This document shows, in pieces, positions 13,134 to 23,186 of a DNA stretch of 64,000 nucleotides; the stretch's first letter is position 1; the number at the start of each line of letters is the position of its first letter. The notes beneath the pieces were generated by a model that saw only the letters and a list, made by a program, of their open reading frames with translations, was not told the origin of the DNA and made no database searches. The stretch covers positions 1,240,001-1,304,000 of the forward strand of contig JABMLP010000007.1 in NCBI GenBank assembly GCA_013176395.1. Reading direction: 5' to 3'. Made by a program: the position numbers and the translations under genes. This stretch comes from Venturia oleaginea. Taxonomy: Eukaryota; Ascomycota; Dothideomycetes; Venturiales; Venturiaceae.

Positions 13134-14265
13134 GTCAGCGAAGTCTTCTATTCTCGATACAACAATGACTCCCGAACCTGCGCCTCAGTTGTTCCCTTGC
13201 TCTCCAAAGATGTGTCCAGAAGGCCAACGCCGAAGAGTATTTTCCGGGAAGACACAGGCAACAGAATATTTGGTGGGTCCGGAAGTCCAAGGGCAGAGCA
13301 CTCACACAGCACGGTCATGATGGGTCATTGATACATCCTCCTTTCCTGGCAAGGTAAAGGCTCATCTTTCCTCTTGATTTCAATGGTATCCATGGCAAAC
13401 AGAATCAAATCGCGATAAGAATCCCACGACCCAAAATGGACGAAGAGAACAAGATAAATTTATCGCGAGTGCGGAACCATGGGACCCGCCATACGCGTCT
13501 GGCCTTGATGGCGAGCGGGAGCCATGGAAGTGGTTCCATTGTTCGGCAGGCTCTTCAACGGCGAGTGTGCCGTGGCCGTGATGAGTGAGAGGGTGTCACA
13601 ATCATCCAATTGGCATGTTGGAAGGCCATGATGAGATGGCAATTGTAACGACTGCGGGGTGCATCTACCAGTCCCCAGACAGTTCAACGGCGTCGATGCT
13701 GTTCCATGCTTTCACACGAGTGGACATGCGCCATGACGGCTGAAGTGCGATCAAGCATTTCTTGGCAGATGGAACCCCAGTTGGACATCTATTTGCTCAT
13801 TCTTTATTCTCATCTCGCGTCTATATGCGTATTCGTGTCATTCCGTCCTCAATAACCATGGCTGTCTGTGCTCGACTCTTGTCTTGAGGAGCCATTTTCT
13901 CATCCACTGCATGCCCAATCTAGTACTTCTGTCCGCCCGATACAAAAGACGCCCAATCTAATCCCTCCCAAAATGCTCCGTCCGCCTCGTTTCTCTTGAA
14001 TCGAAAGCCCGAATAGAGTCTGCTTGTGATTCAGAAACGTAACGTGCGTGAACTGATGGTCCTGAAAATTCCGTCGCCGCGTCCGCGATATGCCGGAGTC
14101 GGTCCATGCCTTTCGCCAAAGAGCATTAGCGAACGGGCTGCTGAAGAGAACAAAAAAAAAAACGCCACCGATATGCCCCCGCTAGCTAACAATTATTGGG
14201 AGAAATGGTGAATGCAGGTAAGAAACAAGATGCAAAGGATTAAAAGCTCGAAAGACAGGAGGTTA
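13134..14265. other. Intergenic, no gene seen
   Basis: This gap lies upstream of the transporter and downstream of the Fig1 gene, both on the minus strand. It holds an A11 run at 14152-14162. Short frames on both strands show no motif. It probably contains the transporter promoter. Confidence 0.45.
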
Positions 14266-15227
14266 TTAATCTCCAGTCAACTTATCCAAGACACTCATAC
14301 TTAGAAGCATAACCAGCAACCCAATGGTGACTATTATCAGCAGCGCGAATCCGAACCAGCCGAGAATCATTGCTGCAGTACCAACGCCAGACTTGACGCT
14401 GCCGTTGCCAAAGTCTTGTGCTATCGTTGAGGCAGCTACGGAAGCCGTGTGTTGCCATAGTACCGAGACGAGGACGAAGACGCTGGAGACGAAGACTAGG
14501 GCGAGGGCGACTTGACAGACTGGCCGTGAAGGGAACGGTTTGACGTCGATGTCCGAGCCTGTTAGGTCGTCATGTTCGTAGTGCCATCCTGGGAATGTTG
14601 CCAGTAAGATGAAGCACACAAAGGCGAGGATAATTGCGACGATCCTGTAGATTTTGGTTAGTGGTGTTTCTGCGCAAGGCGATAGTTGACACTCACAACA
14701 GGTATGGGAATACGACCGCGTCTTTGAACGTTTGGGCCACCCAGATCAGATTCAGGGGATCTTGACCTGGTGCAGTCTGTTGCGCAAGTGCAGTGGCGTT
14801 ATTTGAGCACAACCAACCCGATCCATCAGGCGTTGTGCAGATTCCAAAGTACCCGACGCGAACTTCTAGCACTGCTGAGCCCACGATGTTTTTGATCGCG
14901 GCGAATGTTGGGGGCGATGCTTGTGACGGAGCATAAACAGGGTTGTATGGTGTGTAGTAGAGGGATATGAGAAAGATGCCCGGTATTAATGGCGAGGTCG
15001 ATGAACATCCTGCGAGAAGTAGTGCTGGTGAATATTAGTACGTGTTCCTCGTGGCGGACGTGCGACTGACGTACATAGTAATATTATTGCAATTGCTATT
15101 AGCAGCATGAGAACATGATGGTAGCCAAGCCACGGTATTAATCCTGCAATTATGGGTTAGATGTGTTCTTCCACGAACCATTGTCCAACGTACTTTGCAT
15201 GCCCACGGCAAATCTTGTGTTCGCCAT
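14266..15227 (-). CDS. FIG1: Fig1-family calcium regulator / membrane fusion protein
   Basis: Four exons on the minus strand: 15227-15194, 15143-15075, 15024-14697 and 14644-14266. Introns are 50-52 bp and the product is 269 residues. For exon 3, the acceptor at 15025/15026 was chosen because it alone restores the LLLAGCSS segment; the nearer cag would create a stop. Architecture: a short cytosolic start, membrane helix 1 (HHVLMLLIAIAIILLSLLL), an extracellular loop with the Fig1 hallmark GYFGIC followed by spaced cysteines, then three more helices in the C-terminal half. Fig1 is part of the low-affinity calcium uptake system and is needed for mating fusion and hyphal growth in characterised fungi. 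The cytoplasmic tail is short (LTGD end). Confidence 0.85.
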
Positions 15228-16027
15228 CTTGTCTGTGTGCTTGCGCTTCCGCTTTTGCTCTCTTTAGCTGGAATACTCCAGCGGCTCCCGAAGGGCCGGG
15301 GGGTTTTTGAATTATGAGGTGTCGATGCTCGAGTTTGGTGATCGTTTCGCTCTTTCCTGTCTATTCAGAAAGAATGGAGTTGGGATGGATACGGCGATTG
15401 TTTGTTTGTTGCAGGCTCGGAGTGTTGACACTGCTTGTTGACGGGTCAGGAATTGTATACTTTGAGATGTTTGCGTAGAAGGGAAGAATTGGAGAAAAGA
15501 TTGCTTAGCCCTTAATGTTTCCTAGAACTATCTTCTGCACGAATTCTAGTGGTAATAGTGAATGGATATTTAGAGGTTGGTAACCAGCCTCGTACCTGCC
15601 TCGACATTCTGACGCGCCTTCCTTCATTGGCAGGGAAACGTGGGTCTAGTCTTCGGGAGGCTTAGCGCCGCCCACATTTTGACAGGGGCAGCCTCCAGGT
15701 ACCAGCCTCGCGCATAATCTTTCGCAATTACATCTCCCCATGTCAAACATTAACGCCTCAAGGCTGTGAAACTAAGTTGTTGAAAGACTCTTATAAAGTC
15801 TATGACCTCCAGCTTCGGTCGTCTTAGCTGTCTAACGAGTACTCCGCTGTGAGCTTCAGATTCACCCCCCGGCAATTATCACCGGGCTGGAAATCTTTCT
15901 GTTCCGGAGACCAAGACTTGCACCAGGCACCAGGAACAAAGAAGCAATGCAGGGGCTGGGCGGATCTAGGAAGTGCTTGTTATTGACTTGCGGTCTACGA
16001 TTCGTGATCATGTGCGCTCACTGAATA
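15228..16027. other. Intergenic between FIG1 start and the pogo element
   Basis: It presumably holds the FIG1 promoter. A short GC-rich run with a G6 stretch occurs near 15297. No open frame with a motif was seen. It ends with the TA target dinucleotide (16026-16027) of the transposon. Confidence 0.45.
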
Positions 16028-16092
16028 ACGTAATCCACCATCGAGCGGTACACACCACCGAGCGGTACACATTTTCGTATCCTCATCGATTA
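16028..16092 (+). repeat. Left terminal inverted repeat with internal 17-bp duplication
   Basis: It starts ACGTAATCCACC. The box CGAGCGGTACACA appears twice in a row here, but only once in the right end. Apart from that extra 17 bp it pairs with 17805-17852. Confidence 0.85.
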
Positions 16093-16099
16093 ACCCACA

Positions 16100-17764
16100 A
16101 TGCCACCACAACTAGTCAATACAAAGGCCCAGAAAGAGGGTCAACGACTCCTTGCTCACGACGCTTATTTGAAAGGCCATTTCCCAAGTATTCGAAAGGC
16201 CGCTGATGCCTATTCTGTCCCATTTACTTCCCTTGCCTCCCGCCTTCGCGGACGCGCTTCACGCGTCGATTCGCGCCCAAATTGCCAAAAGCTTACGGAT
16301 ACGGAAGAGGAGGTCGTTGAGCATTGGATACTATCTATGGATGAAAGAGGTTATCCATTGACCGTTACTGGGGTACGCGATGCGGCAAAAATCGTACTCG
16401 AGCAGCGTGTAGGCTCAGATTGCAAAATCGGTGTCGATTGGCCTCAGCGATACATCAATCGCCGCCCTAGCCTCAAATCGCGATATTCACGCAGCTGCGA
16501 TAATCAAAGGGCAAGATGCGAAGATCCAGCCCTTATTGGGGCCTGGTTTCGGCTTGTACAAAACACAATCGCTAAATACGGCATCCTCAATAACGATATC
16601 TACAACTTCGACGAAACTGGCTTTGCAATGGGCCTTGCAAGTACCTCACGCGTAGTTGCTGCCTCAGATAGGCGTGGCAGACCCCCTCAATTACAGGCTG
16701 GCGATCGCGAATGGGTTACGGCTATCGAATCGATCAATGCGCTGGGTTGGAGCCTCCCGCCGATGGTGATCATCAAAGGCAAGGTACATATATCATCTTG
16801 GTACGAAAACAACAATCTACCGCCTGATTGGACAATCGCTTTGAGTACAAATGGATGGACTAATGACCAGCTTGGATTACATTGGTTAAAAGAGGTTTTC
16901 GAGCCAAATACAGCTGCAAGAAAGGTTGGTAGTTATCGACTACTAATTCTGGATGGCCACGGCAGCCACGCAACGCCAGAATTTGATCAATTTTGTGCAG
17001 ACCGGATGATCATTACCCTTTGTATGCCACCGCATTCATCACATCTTCTTCAACCTCTCGATATTGATTGTTTTTCGGTCCTCAAGCGTACCTGCGGCCA
17101 CCAAGTCTCGGAATATATGAGGCTTGGCATAAATCATATCGACAAAATTGAGTTCCTTCACGCCTTTAAAATTGCTCGAATTAGTGCCCTCACACTAAGC
17201 AATATTCAACGCAGCTTCACTGCTGCCGGTCTCGTAGCTTTTGATCCAGATCAGGTACTTTCAACCATCCAGATTAGGCCATCTACCCCTACAGCACCCT
17301 TGGCCGCAAACCAAGAGCAATGGCAACCAGAAACACCTCAGAATCTAACCCAGTTAGAGCTGCAGGTAGCTACAATCAAAGGCTATCTCAAGAGACGTTC
17401 AAAAAGTCCACCAACACCAACAGATCAGGCCCTTAATCAGCTTGTCAAGGGCTGCCAGATCGCGATGCAAGGCGCCGCTTTACTAGCTGCGGAAAATGAG
17501 AAATTAAGGGCTGCAAATGAGAGGCAGAAGCGAAAGAGGCAACTAAAAAGGAGATATATTAGTCAATCAAGCGCTTTAACTGTTGCAGAGGGCTCAAGCT
17601 TACTTCAACTTTCTAAAGAAGCTTCGGTTATCAGCAGTAACCAGGTTGATCAAGAGCCTTATATTGAGGAAGAACCACCAAATGAAGAGGAGAACATTGT
17701 AATTACTTGTTTTATTTGTCGCAGTGGTGACCGTTTTGCAATCAACTGTCAGAAATATAGATAG
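16100..17764 (+). CDS. Pogo/Fot1-like transposase (DDE superfamily, CENP-B-type HTH)
   Basis: This is one exon of 554 residues. Residues 1-55 form a psq-like helix-turn-helix (AADAYSVPFTSLASRLRG), followed by a CENP-B/Tc5-type DNA-binding region (residues about 60-130, with VVEHWILSMDERGYPLT). The DDE_1 catalytic core shows the first Asp in YNFDETGF, the second in LLILDGHGSH, and the third region in HLLQPLDIDCF. The C-terminus is basic (KRKRQLKRRY) and ends with a Cys-rich CFICRSGDRFAINC segment. No stop or frameshift is visible, so the gene looks capable of producing protein. It catalyses cut-and-paste transposition at the inverted repeats that flank it. Confidence 0.93.
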   Translation: MPPQLVNTKAQKEGQRLLAHDAYLKGHFPSIRKAADAYSVPFTSLASRLRGRASRVDSRPNCQKLTDTEEEVVEHWILSMDERGYPLTVTGVRDAAKIVLEQRVGSDCKIGVDWPQRYINRRPSLKSRYSRSCDNQRARCEDPALIGAWFRLVQNTIAKYGILNNDIYNFDETGFAMGLASTSRVVAASDRRGRPPQLQAGDREWVTAIESINALGWSLPPMVIIKGKVHISSWYENNNLPPDWTIALSTNGWTNDQLGLHWLKEVFEPNTAARKVGSYRLLILDGHGSHATPEFDQFCADRMIITLCMPPHSSHLLQPLDIDCFSVLKRTCGHQVSEYMRLGINHIDKIEFLHAFKIARISALTLSNIQRSFTAAGLVAFDPDQVLSTIQIRPSTPTAPLAANQEQWQPETPQNLTQLELQVATIKGYLKRRSKSPPTPTDQALNQLVKGCQIAMQGAALLAAENEKLRAANERQKRKRQLKRRYISQSSALTVAEGSSLLQLSKEASVISSNQVDQEPYIEEEPPNEEENIVITCFICRSGDRFAINCQKYR

Positions 17765-17804
17765 GAATATTTAAAAATGAGAGATTTATTGGTGCATAAT
17801 AGAG

Positions 17805-17852
17805 TAATTGATGAGGATACGAAAATGTGTACCGCTCGATGGCGGATTACGT
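17805..17852 (-). repeat. Right terminal inverted repeat of the pogo element
   Basis: The reverse complement begins ACGTAATCCGCC and carries a single CGAGCGGTACACA box, then matches the left end up to the ATTA motif. TA follows immediately at 17853-17854. Confidence 0.85.
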
Positions 17853-17909
17853 TACATTCAACCAGAGTCTATCTCCAGTATGAACATGTGCAACCGAAAA
17901 TCCTCCACA

Positions 17910-20226
17910 TCAACACTTAATCTTATAACCATCTCTCTTCTCCTCCTCCCGAATTTCAAACATGATTTGCAACGCTGTAAAAACAGCCGCGCAAGCAACA
18001 ATCGCAAAGATCCTCCCCTCAACCGTCTCAGCAATCCCAGCAAGCACCCCTTTCAATCCATCCCATCCAATCGCAAACCCAACAAGGTTAGCAACACTCA
18101 TCATAAAGATATTGCCCACAGAACCGATTCCTGTAATGATCCTGTGCGTATTCTCATGACCTCTCCATCTCCGCTCCGGAAATAGCATTCTGCCAATAAT
18201 CTCAGGGAGAATGAAGAGGACGATCAGCCATCCCCACATTAGAAGACGCAAGTTGATGTCGTGCCAAAGAGCGACAAAAGTGAAAATGACGATGTAGTTG
18301 ACGATAGAGCGGGCTGTTCCTTTCCAGCCAGATGCGGTACTGCCACCTAGAGGAATAAACAGATACCGAACAAGCCATCTGTTATAACTTCGGTGCCATC
18401 CACGCCAAAATTTGATAGTCGAGGGCGCATTACTCATGCATCGCACCATGTTTTCAGGTGGATCGATGCCGTCAACAAGAGCCCATAATCGGAAGAATCG
18501 CCATGGGATGAGCAGTTTGAGCCAGATGATGTGAAGGTTAAAGTAGCCCAGCATGGTGAGTTGCATCGGTGTGAAAAGTTTCCAATCGGGCTGCGCATTG
18601 AAGATAGCGACGGCGTACAAGAAGTGTTGAACTATTACTTCCATGCAGAACAGGGCAACAACAAATCGGATCGCAAAACGAATGGTGCGGTCTGAACGTA
18701 TGGTTGGTGATTGGTAGCGACATTGCGAGATGTAATCGTTGAAGGTAATGATTGGGCCAGCCAGATATAGAGGCGAGTATAGAGCATATGCAATGTAGTT
18801 GCGGAAGGAGTAGTCCTCCGGTCTGGCTGGTGTTCGGACTCGATCATTCTCAGACAGATTTGCTGGATCGAGTTGCTTCTTCTTTGGGTTGTTAGCTTGT
18901 ATTCATATGCTCCTCCGAACAGAATCCAAACAAACCTCGATTGCATTGCCACCACGCTTCTGGAGGCTCCACTTGTAGTCGAGATTGAAACTAATCAAAC
19001 GCAAGACTGTCAGGTTGAACAGCACCTCCCATCGAGAAAGAAGTCCACCGTGATCGTCGAGCCAGTGGCCCCATGTTTCGCCAGCTTTCTCAGCACCCAG
19101 AGACGGCAGAAGAAAGGTGGTGATGCTGGCATATTTGTAACCCTGGCCATATTCATTTGCAAACAGAATAGCAATGTTGAACGTCCAGGTGATGCACGTC
19201 AAATACTGCGTGGGAACAGATTTCGCCAGCTTGTAATTTAGCCAGAGGATGAGAAACACTTTGAATGCGGAGAACCCATGCAGAGCAGCAATGAGGATAA
19301 AAGCGAAGAAGAAATCAAAAGACAGGCGTTGCTCCTGACGAACGCTCGCTACAGCATTTGCTGATAGTCCTTGAGTAAGGCCGTCATTTCTGCCTCCATT
19401 ACTTTGGCGGACGTTGGTGTAAGTAGAAGTCCTCCAGAAAGAGTCGTAGGCCTTTCGGCAAAGTGGATGCAGAGTCAGGAGAAGAAGTAAATATGGTAAG
19501 TTGTCGCGAACAGAAGCATACTGGCCGTCAGAGTTGTCCTTGAAATCTTGTCAGCCATGGAGACTTTGAATTGCTGCTGTACAGCGAGCATGCTGATTCA
19601 GTGCCCTCCAACTTGGCCATTCTTTGGCAGTGCCATTAACTTTGATGGGACCGATTTCGATAATTTCCTAGCAATTTGATTACCAAAAATCGCCAGAAAG
19701 TCGGCAATTGATCTCCGGTATGGTGACTGCGAAACCGACAATATCTTGGGTCTCTACAGTTGGAGGGGTACTGAATTAAAAGCCCATCTTGGCTCTTGCG
19801 ATGATGACTTACAACTTTGCGGCCAGGTATCCATCCTGGAGAAAGCAAATGCTCATACGCTGGGTATGAAGGATGGGTAGCTATCACCTTTTGTCAGCAG
19901 AGACACCATGAACAGCATATAAATTACATACGCTGCGAGACGTCGTAAACAGCTTTGAACATCAAGGGTACGCAGGTGATAAAGACGAAATAGTAGACAT
20001 AAAATTCCCATGTATTCCATAATGATGGTTTCGCGTTTGGGAGAGACTGTGTAGGCGCTCCATCAGGTCTACTTTTGGTCACCCTTTCTTCAGATGAATT
20101 TGGTATCGAGGGGGTCTCTTGAAGTTCAGTATTCGCATGCTTTGGAGGGACATTTGCTGGTATGCTGAACCGAGTGTCTAGCGTGTCAAGGCAATAGATC
20201 TTGCGGAAGGAGTGTCGCCACGTCAT
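17910..20226 (-). CDS. GUP1: MBOAT acyltransferase GUP1
   Basis: Four exons on the minus strand: 20226-19932, 19880-19813, 19538-18936 and 18881-17910, giving 645 residues. Introns are 51, 274 and 54 bp; the second is much longer than its neighbours but is required to join GWIPGRKV to DNSDGQY, a conserved GUP1 block. Near the start is IYCLDTLDTRF, typical of the family. MBOAT signatures are KFWRGWHRSYNRWLVRY and the catalytic-histidine region FVALWHDIN, among about ten membrane helices. GUP1 acts in the endoplasmic reticulum in GPI-anchor lipid remodelling and affects glycerol uptake and membrane order. ATG at 20226 was chosen because the upstream in-frame extension is not conserved-looking. 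Exon 4 begins at a tandem acceptor (aagaag). A pogo element lies 57 bp beyond the stop. Confidence 0.92.
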
Positions 20227-20552
20227 GGTGTTTGATTTGTGCAAAGCATCCCCTTGGAAGAACAAAGAGGAGAGGAAGAAGGGAACGGGATAAATAGGTG
20301 TGACTCGGTGGTTATTTTGTGTTTTACATCGAAGTTGCCAGGTAGTAGTAGATGCATACGACAAGCCTACCCCTTAATTAACCCTCTTCAACCCTGAGGC
20401 ACAAACTTCGAGTTCGTCTTTTGATTCGATGAGGGTTTCGATGTCACAGAACGGAACAGGCCTTGCACTTGCGCCCATCCCAATCACTCCATCCTCACTC
20501 ATATAATTATACCTTCAACCTTCACATTCGCTTCCTCAGAGCTACGCGCATC
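20227..20552. promoter_or_regulatory. Shared divergent promoter region, GUP1 / ARP4
   Basis: 326 bp separate the divergent start codons. An AT-rich catataattata stretch lies about 45 bp before the ARP4 ATG and could act as a TATA-like element; no other site is clear. Confidence 0.45.
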
Positions 20553-22122
20553 ATGGCGATGCCCAACCAATTCACCGCGCCCACGCAGGAGTATGGCGGA
20601 GGTATGCGCACCTCAGCACTTCGCATCGCGTTCCCTTCGAGCTGACCATTGTGTGCCACAGATGAAGTATCAGCCCTCGTTCTAGATCCTGGCTACTCGA
20701 CGACGCGCTCCGGTTTCGCTGGCGAGGATACACCAAAATCCGTGGTTCCAACATACTACGGCTACCTCTCTAAGAACGGCGATAACAAGCTCCTGTTTGG
20801 CGAGAATGAACTGCACACTCCCTTATCCAACCTCGACATTCGGAACCCTTTGGCTGCGAGTGGCTCAGAAGATTGGGTGGATGATTGGGACACTGCGACA
20901 AAGCTCTGGGAATATTCAATCACATCGCGCTTAACGGGACCTCGACCAAGCGATCCGAAGAACAATGGTCTCAACGATGCGAATGCCGATGCCGATGTGG
21001 AAATGGAGGTAGTAGAAGAATACGAGAAGCCAATGGCGGACAGCCCGTTGCTCATGACGGAGCCCGGGAAGACATCAATCAAGTCAAGAGAAAAGGCAAT
21101 CGAAAACGCGATGGAGAATTGGGGTGTCCCTGCGTTCTGGCTTGGACGAAGCGGAGTACTGGCAGCGTAGGTGCGAGCCACTGACATGATATGAAGGCAC
21201 ATCCGCTAACCAGTGCCTCAAGATTCTCATCAGGGAAAGCCACGGCACTCGTGATTGATATTGGCGCATCAGGAATTCAGGTCTCCCCCGTGAACGAAGG
21301 ACTGATTCTCAAGAAGGGAGTTCGCTCATCACCACTGGGCGGCAATTGGATGTCAAAGCAGATCCGCATACTGTTCGCCTCCCAACAAACTGTCGTTCCT
21401 CTCGTGCCTCACTACATGGTCAAATCGAAGATCTCAGTCGAAGCTGGACAGCCCTCCCAAGCCACATACAGACAATTTGAGAAGCCTCCATCGAACTCGT
21501 TCCGTCAATGGGAAGAGGAGCGTGTTCTGACCGAGTTCAAGGAGTCGGTAGTGCAGGTTTGGGAGCAACCCGGACGCCTGAAGACTGGAGGAAATGAGGA
21601 GCGAGCGAGACAATATCCAAACCGACCTTTCGAGATGCCAGATGGATGGAACCAGGTTTTCGGCGCTGAGAAATTCTTTCCGGCCGAAGGCATGTTCGAC
21701 GCAGACGCTGCCTTGGTGGATTCGGAGACACACAAACCCAAACCTGAGCACACAATCCCTGCGCTCATCAAAGCAGCCATCAACTCTATTGACTCGGAAC
21801 TGCGACCAACTCTACTTAACAACATTGTTGTCTGTGGAGCTGGCTCATTGTACCAAGGACTTGTACGGCGAATCGACCTGGAGGTCAACACGCTCTATCC
21901 TGGTCCGCGAGTGCGAGTCCAGGCCTCTGGTCAGGTTGTGGAGAGGAAGTATGCAAGCTGGATCGGAGGCAGTATACTGGGCAGTCTGGGAACATTTCAC
22001 CAGGTGAGCATGGATTTAATTGTGATTCACATGTACAGAAATGCTGACTATCGTAGATGTGGATCTCAAAGAAGGAATACGAGGAACATGGTGTCAATAT
22101 CATCGAGAAGAGATGCAAATAG
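20553..22122 (+). CDS. ARP4: Actin-related protein 4 (chromatin-remodelling actin-like subunit)
   Basis: Exons are 20553-20601, 20662-21166, 21214-22003 and 22057-22122; introns are 60, 47 and 53 bp and the product is 469 residues. The actin fold is evident: [17 protein letters not shown] (phosphate-1 region), LVIDIGASG (phosphate-2), [15 protein letters not shown] (adenosine region), and the C-terminal [19 protein letters not shown] followed by [10 protein letters not shown]. The final exon codes only 21 residues but supplies this conserved end. An acidic insert ([13 protein letters not shown]) near residue 130 is compatible with Arp4 rather than conventional actin. Arp4 is a shared nuclear subunit of NuA4, INO80 and SWR1 complexes. 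It is divergent from GUP1 with a short shared promoter. Confidence 0.9.
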
Positions 22123-23186
22123 ACACCTTTGCATGTCTCGACGAAATTGCAACTGAACTACTGTGGACTTCACACGTCCAGCACGGCGTCAAGGAGTTTG
22201 AAAAGAGGGAAAGAGGAAGTTTGTGGGTTGGAATTTGTACAGGGTAGATCAATACCTGTAGCAGATACGTGCCATGATTGAACAGAGAGGTCTCAGTGCT
22301 GTGAGTAAAGAGAAGCCATAAGCTCAAGTCCCTTTTCACGGTTCTACACCTCCGAAGTTATATGTCAAAATAGAGATTCCTCTCTCAACATTGATGTTAC
22401 CAAATTTCTGGCGATCTCCAGTTCGAAATTGCTGAGAGGTAATCAACCTCGAGTTTGGATCGAAGATGATTACATATCTGTTCTAGATACACGCAGACCC
22501 AAATCACGATTTTAACCATGCACTTGTCTATCCATTAATCATATCAGCTTGAAGCCCGCCAGGTCTGAAACATGTTGATCACCCTCCATAGGGGTACCCA
22601 GGCATGGAACCATCAAGACATAAATAGCTCAAATTATCATTCGATTCACACCATTCTCCTAACAATAAAGGCATATATTCCCATCATGACCCGATACCTT
22701 GCCTATCCACAGTTTCCGAATCTGGCCTCATCACGTGGCATTCTTTGGCACGAATTAGGTGGACATTTTGAGAGTATGCACTTCTCCACCAACCAAGCTC
22801 TCTTTTCACCCTCAGTGCTGGCAAATGATACGAAAATCATCGCCAAAGTTACGCCAGCTTCCCCGGATTTTCCATGAAAGCGCGTTAGCAATCAGCTCAA
22901 TCTTATTCGACAATGGCCGAGGCTCAATTTTTACGACTCCTCAGAGACGATACCGAGTCAGCCCGGCTCTTGAGACGATGCTATTTAACCATGTAGATAG
23001 TTATTTACCGCAGAGTTTCAATTCATCTGTGGGCGTTTAGCTATCTGTCCGTTACCTGGCTACTTATATCGTGTCTGTTCGTTCCGTTGCTCTGTTTTGT
23101 TGACTTAATCTCGCTGTTTAGATGCTCTTTTTCGCATTCGCTCTCCTTGCTCCCAATACGCCTTGTTGCAGCTGTTTTATCTCACA
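22123..23186. other. Intergenic, no gene seen
   Basis: Only short frames are present (at most 101 codons, 22572-22877) without motifs. The stretch should include the ARP4 terminator and the promoter of the acyl-CoA dehydrogenase gene. CT-rich sequence precedes the next ATG. Confidence 0.45.

Larger units (their letters stand above)
16028..17852 (+). mobile_element. Pogo/Fot1-type DNA transposon, apparently complete (1825 bp)
   Basis: The element is bounded by inverted repeats and by TA on both sides (16026-16027 and 17853-17854), the target duplication of Tc1/mariner-pogo elements. The left repeat is 16028-16092. The right repeat, 17805-17852, matches it in reverse complement with two mismatches over 48 bp, and the left copy carries a 17-bp internal duplication. 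A single uninterrupted transposase frame fills the interior. The intact frame suggests a recent arrival, or escape from repeat-induced mutation; that is inference. The right end lies 57 bp from the GUP1 stop codon, so the insertion sits in or next to that gene's 3' untranslated region. Confidence 0.9.
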
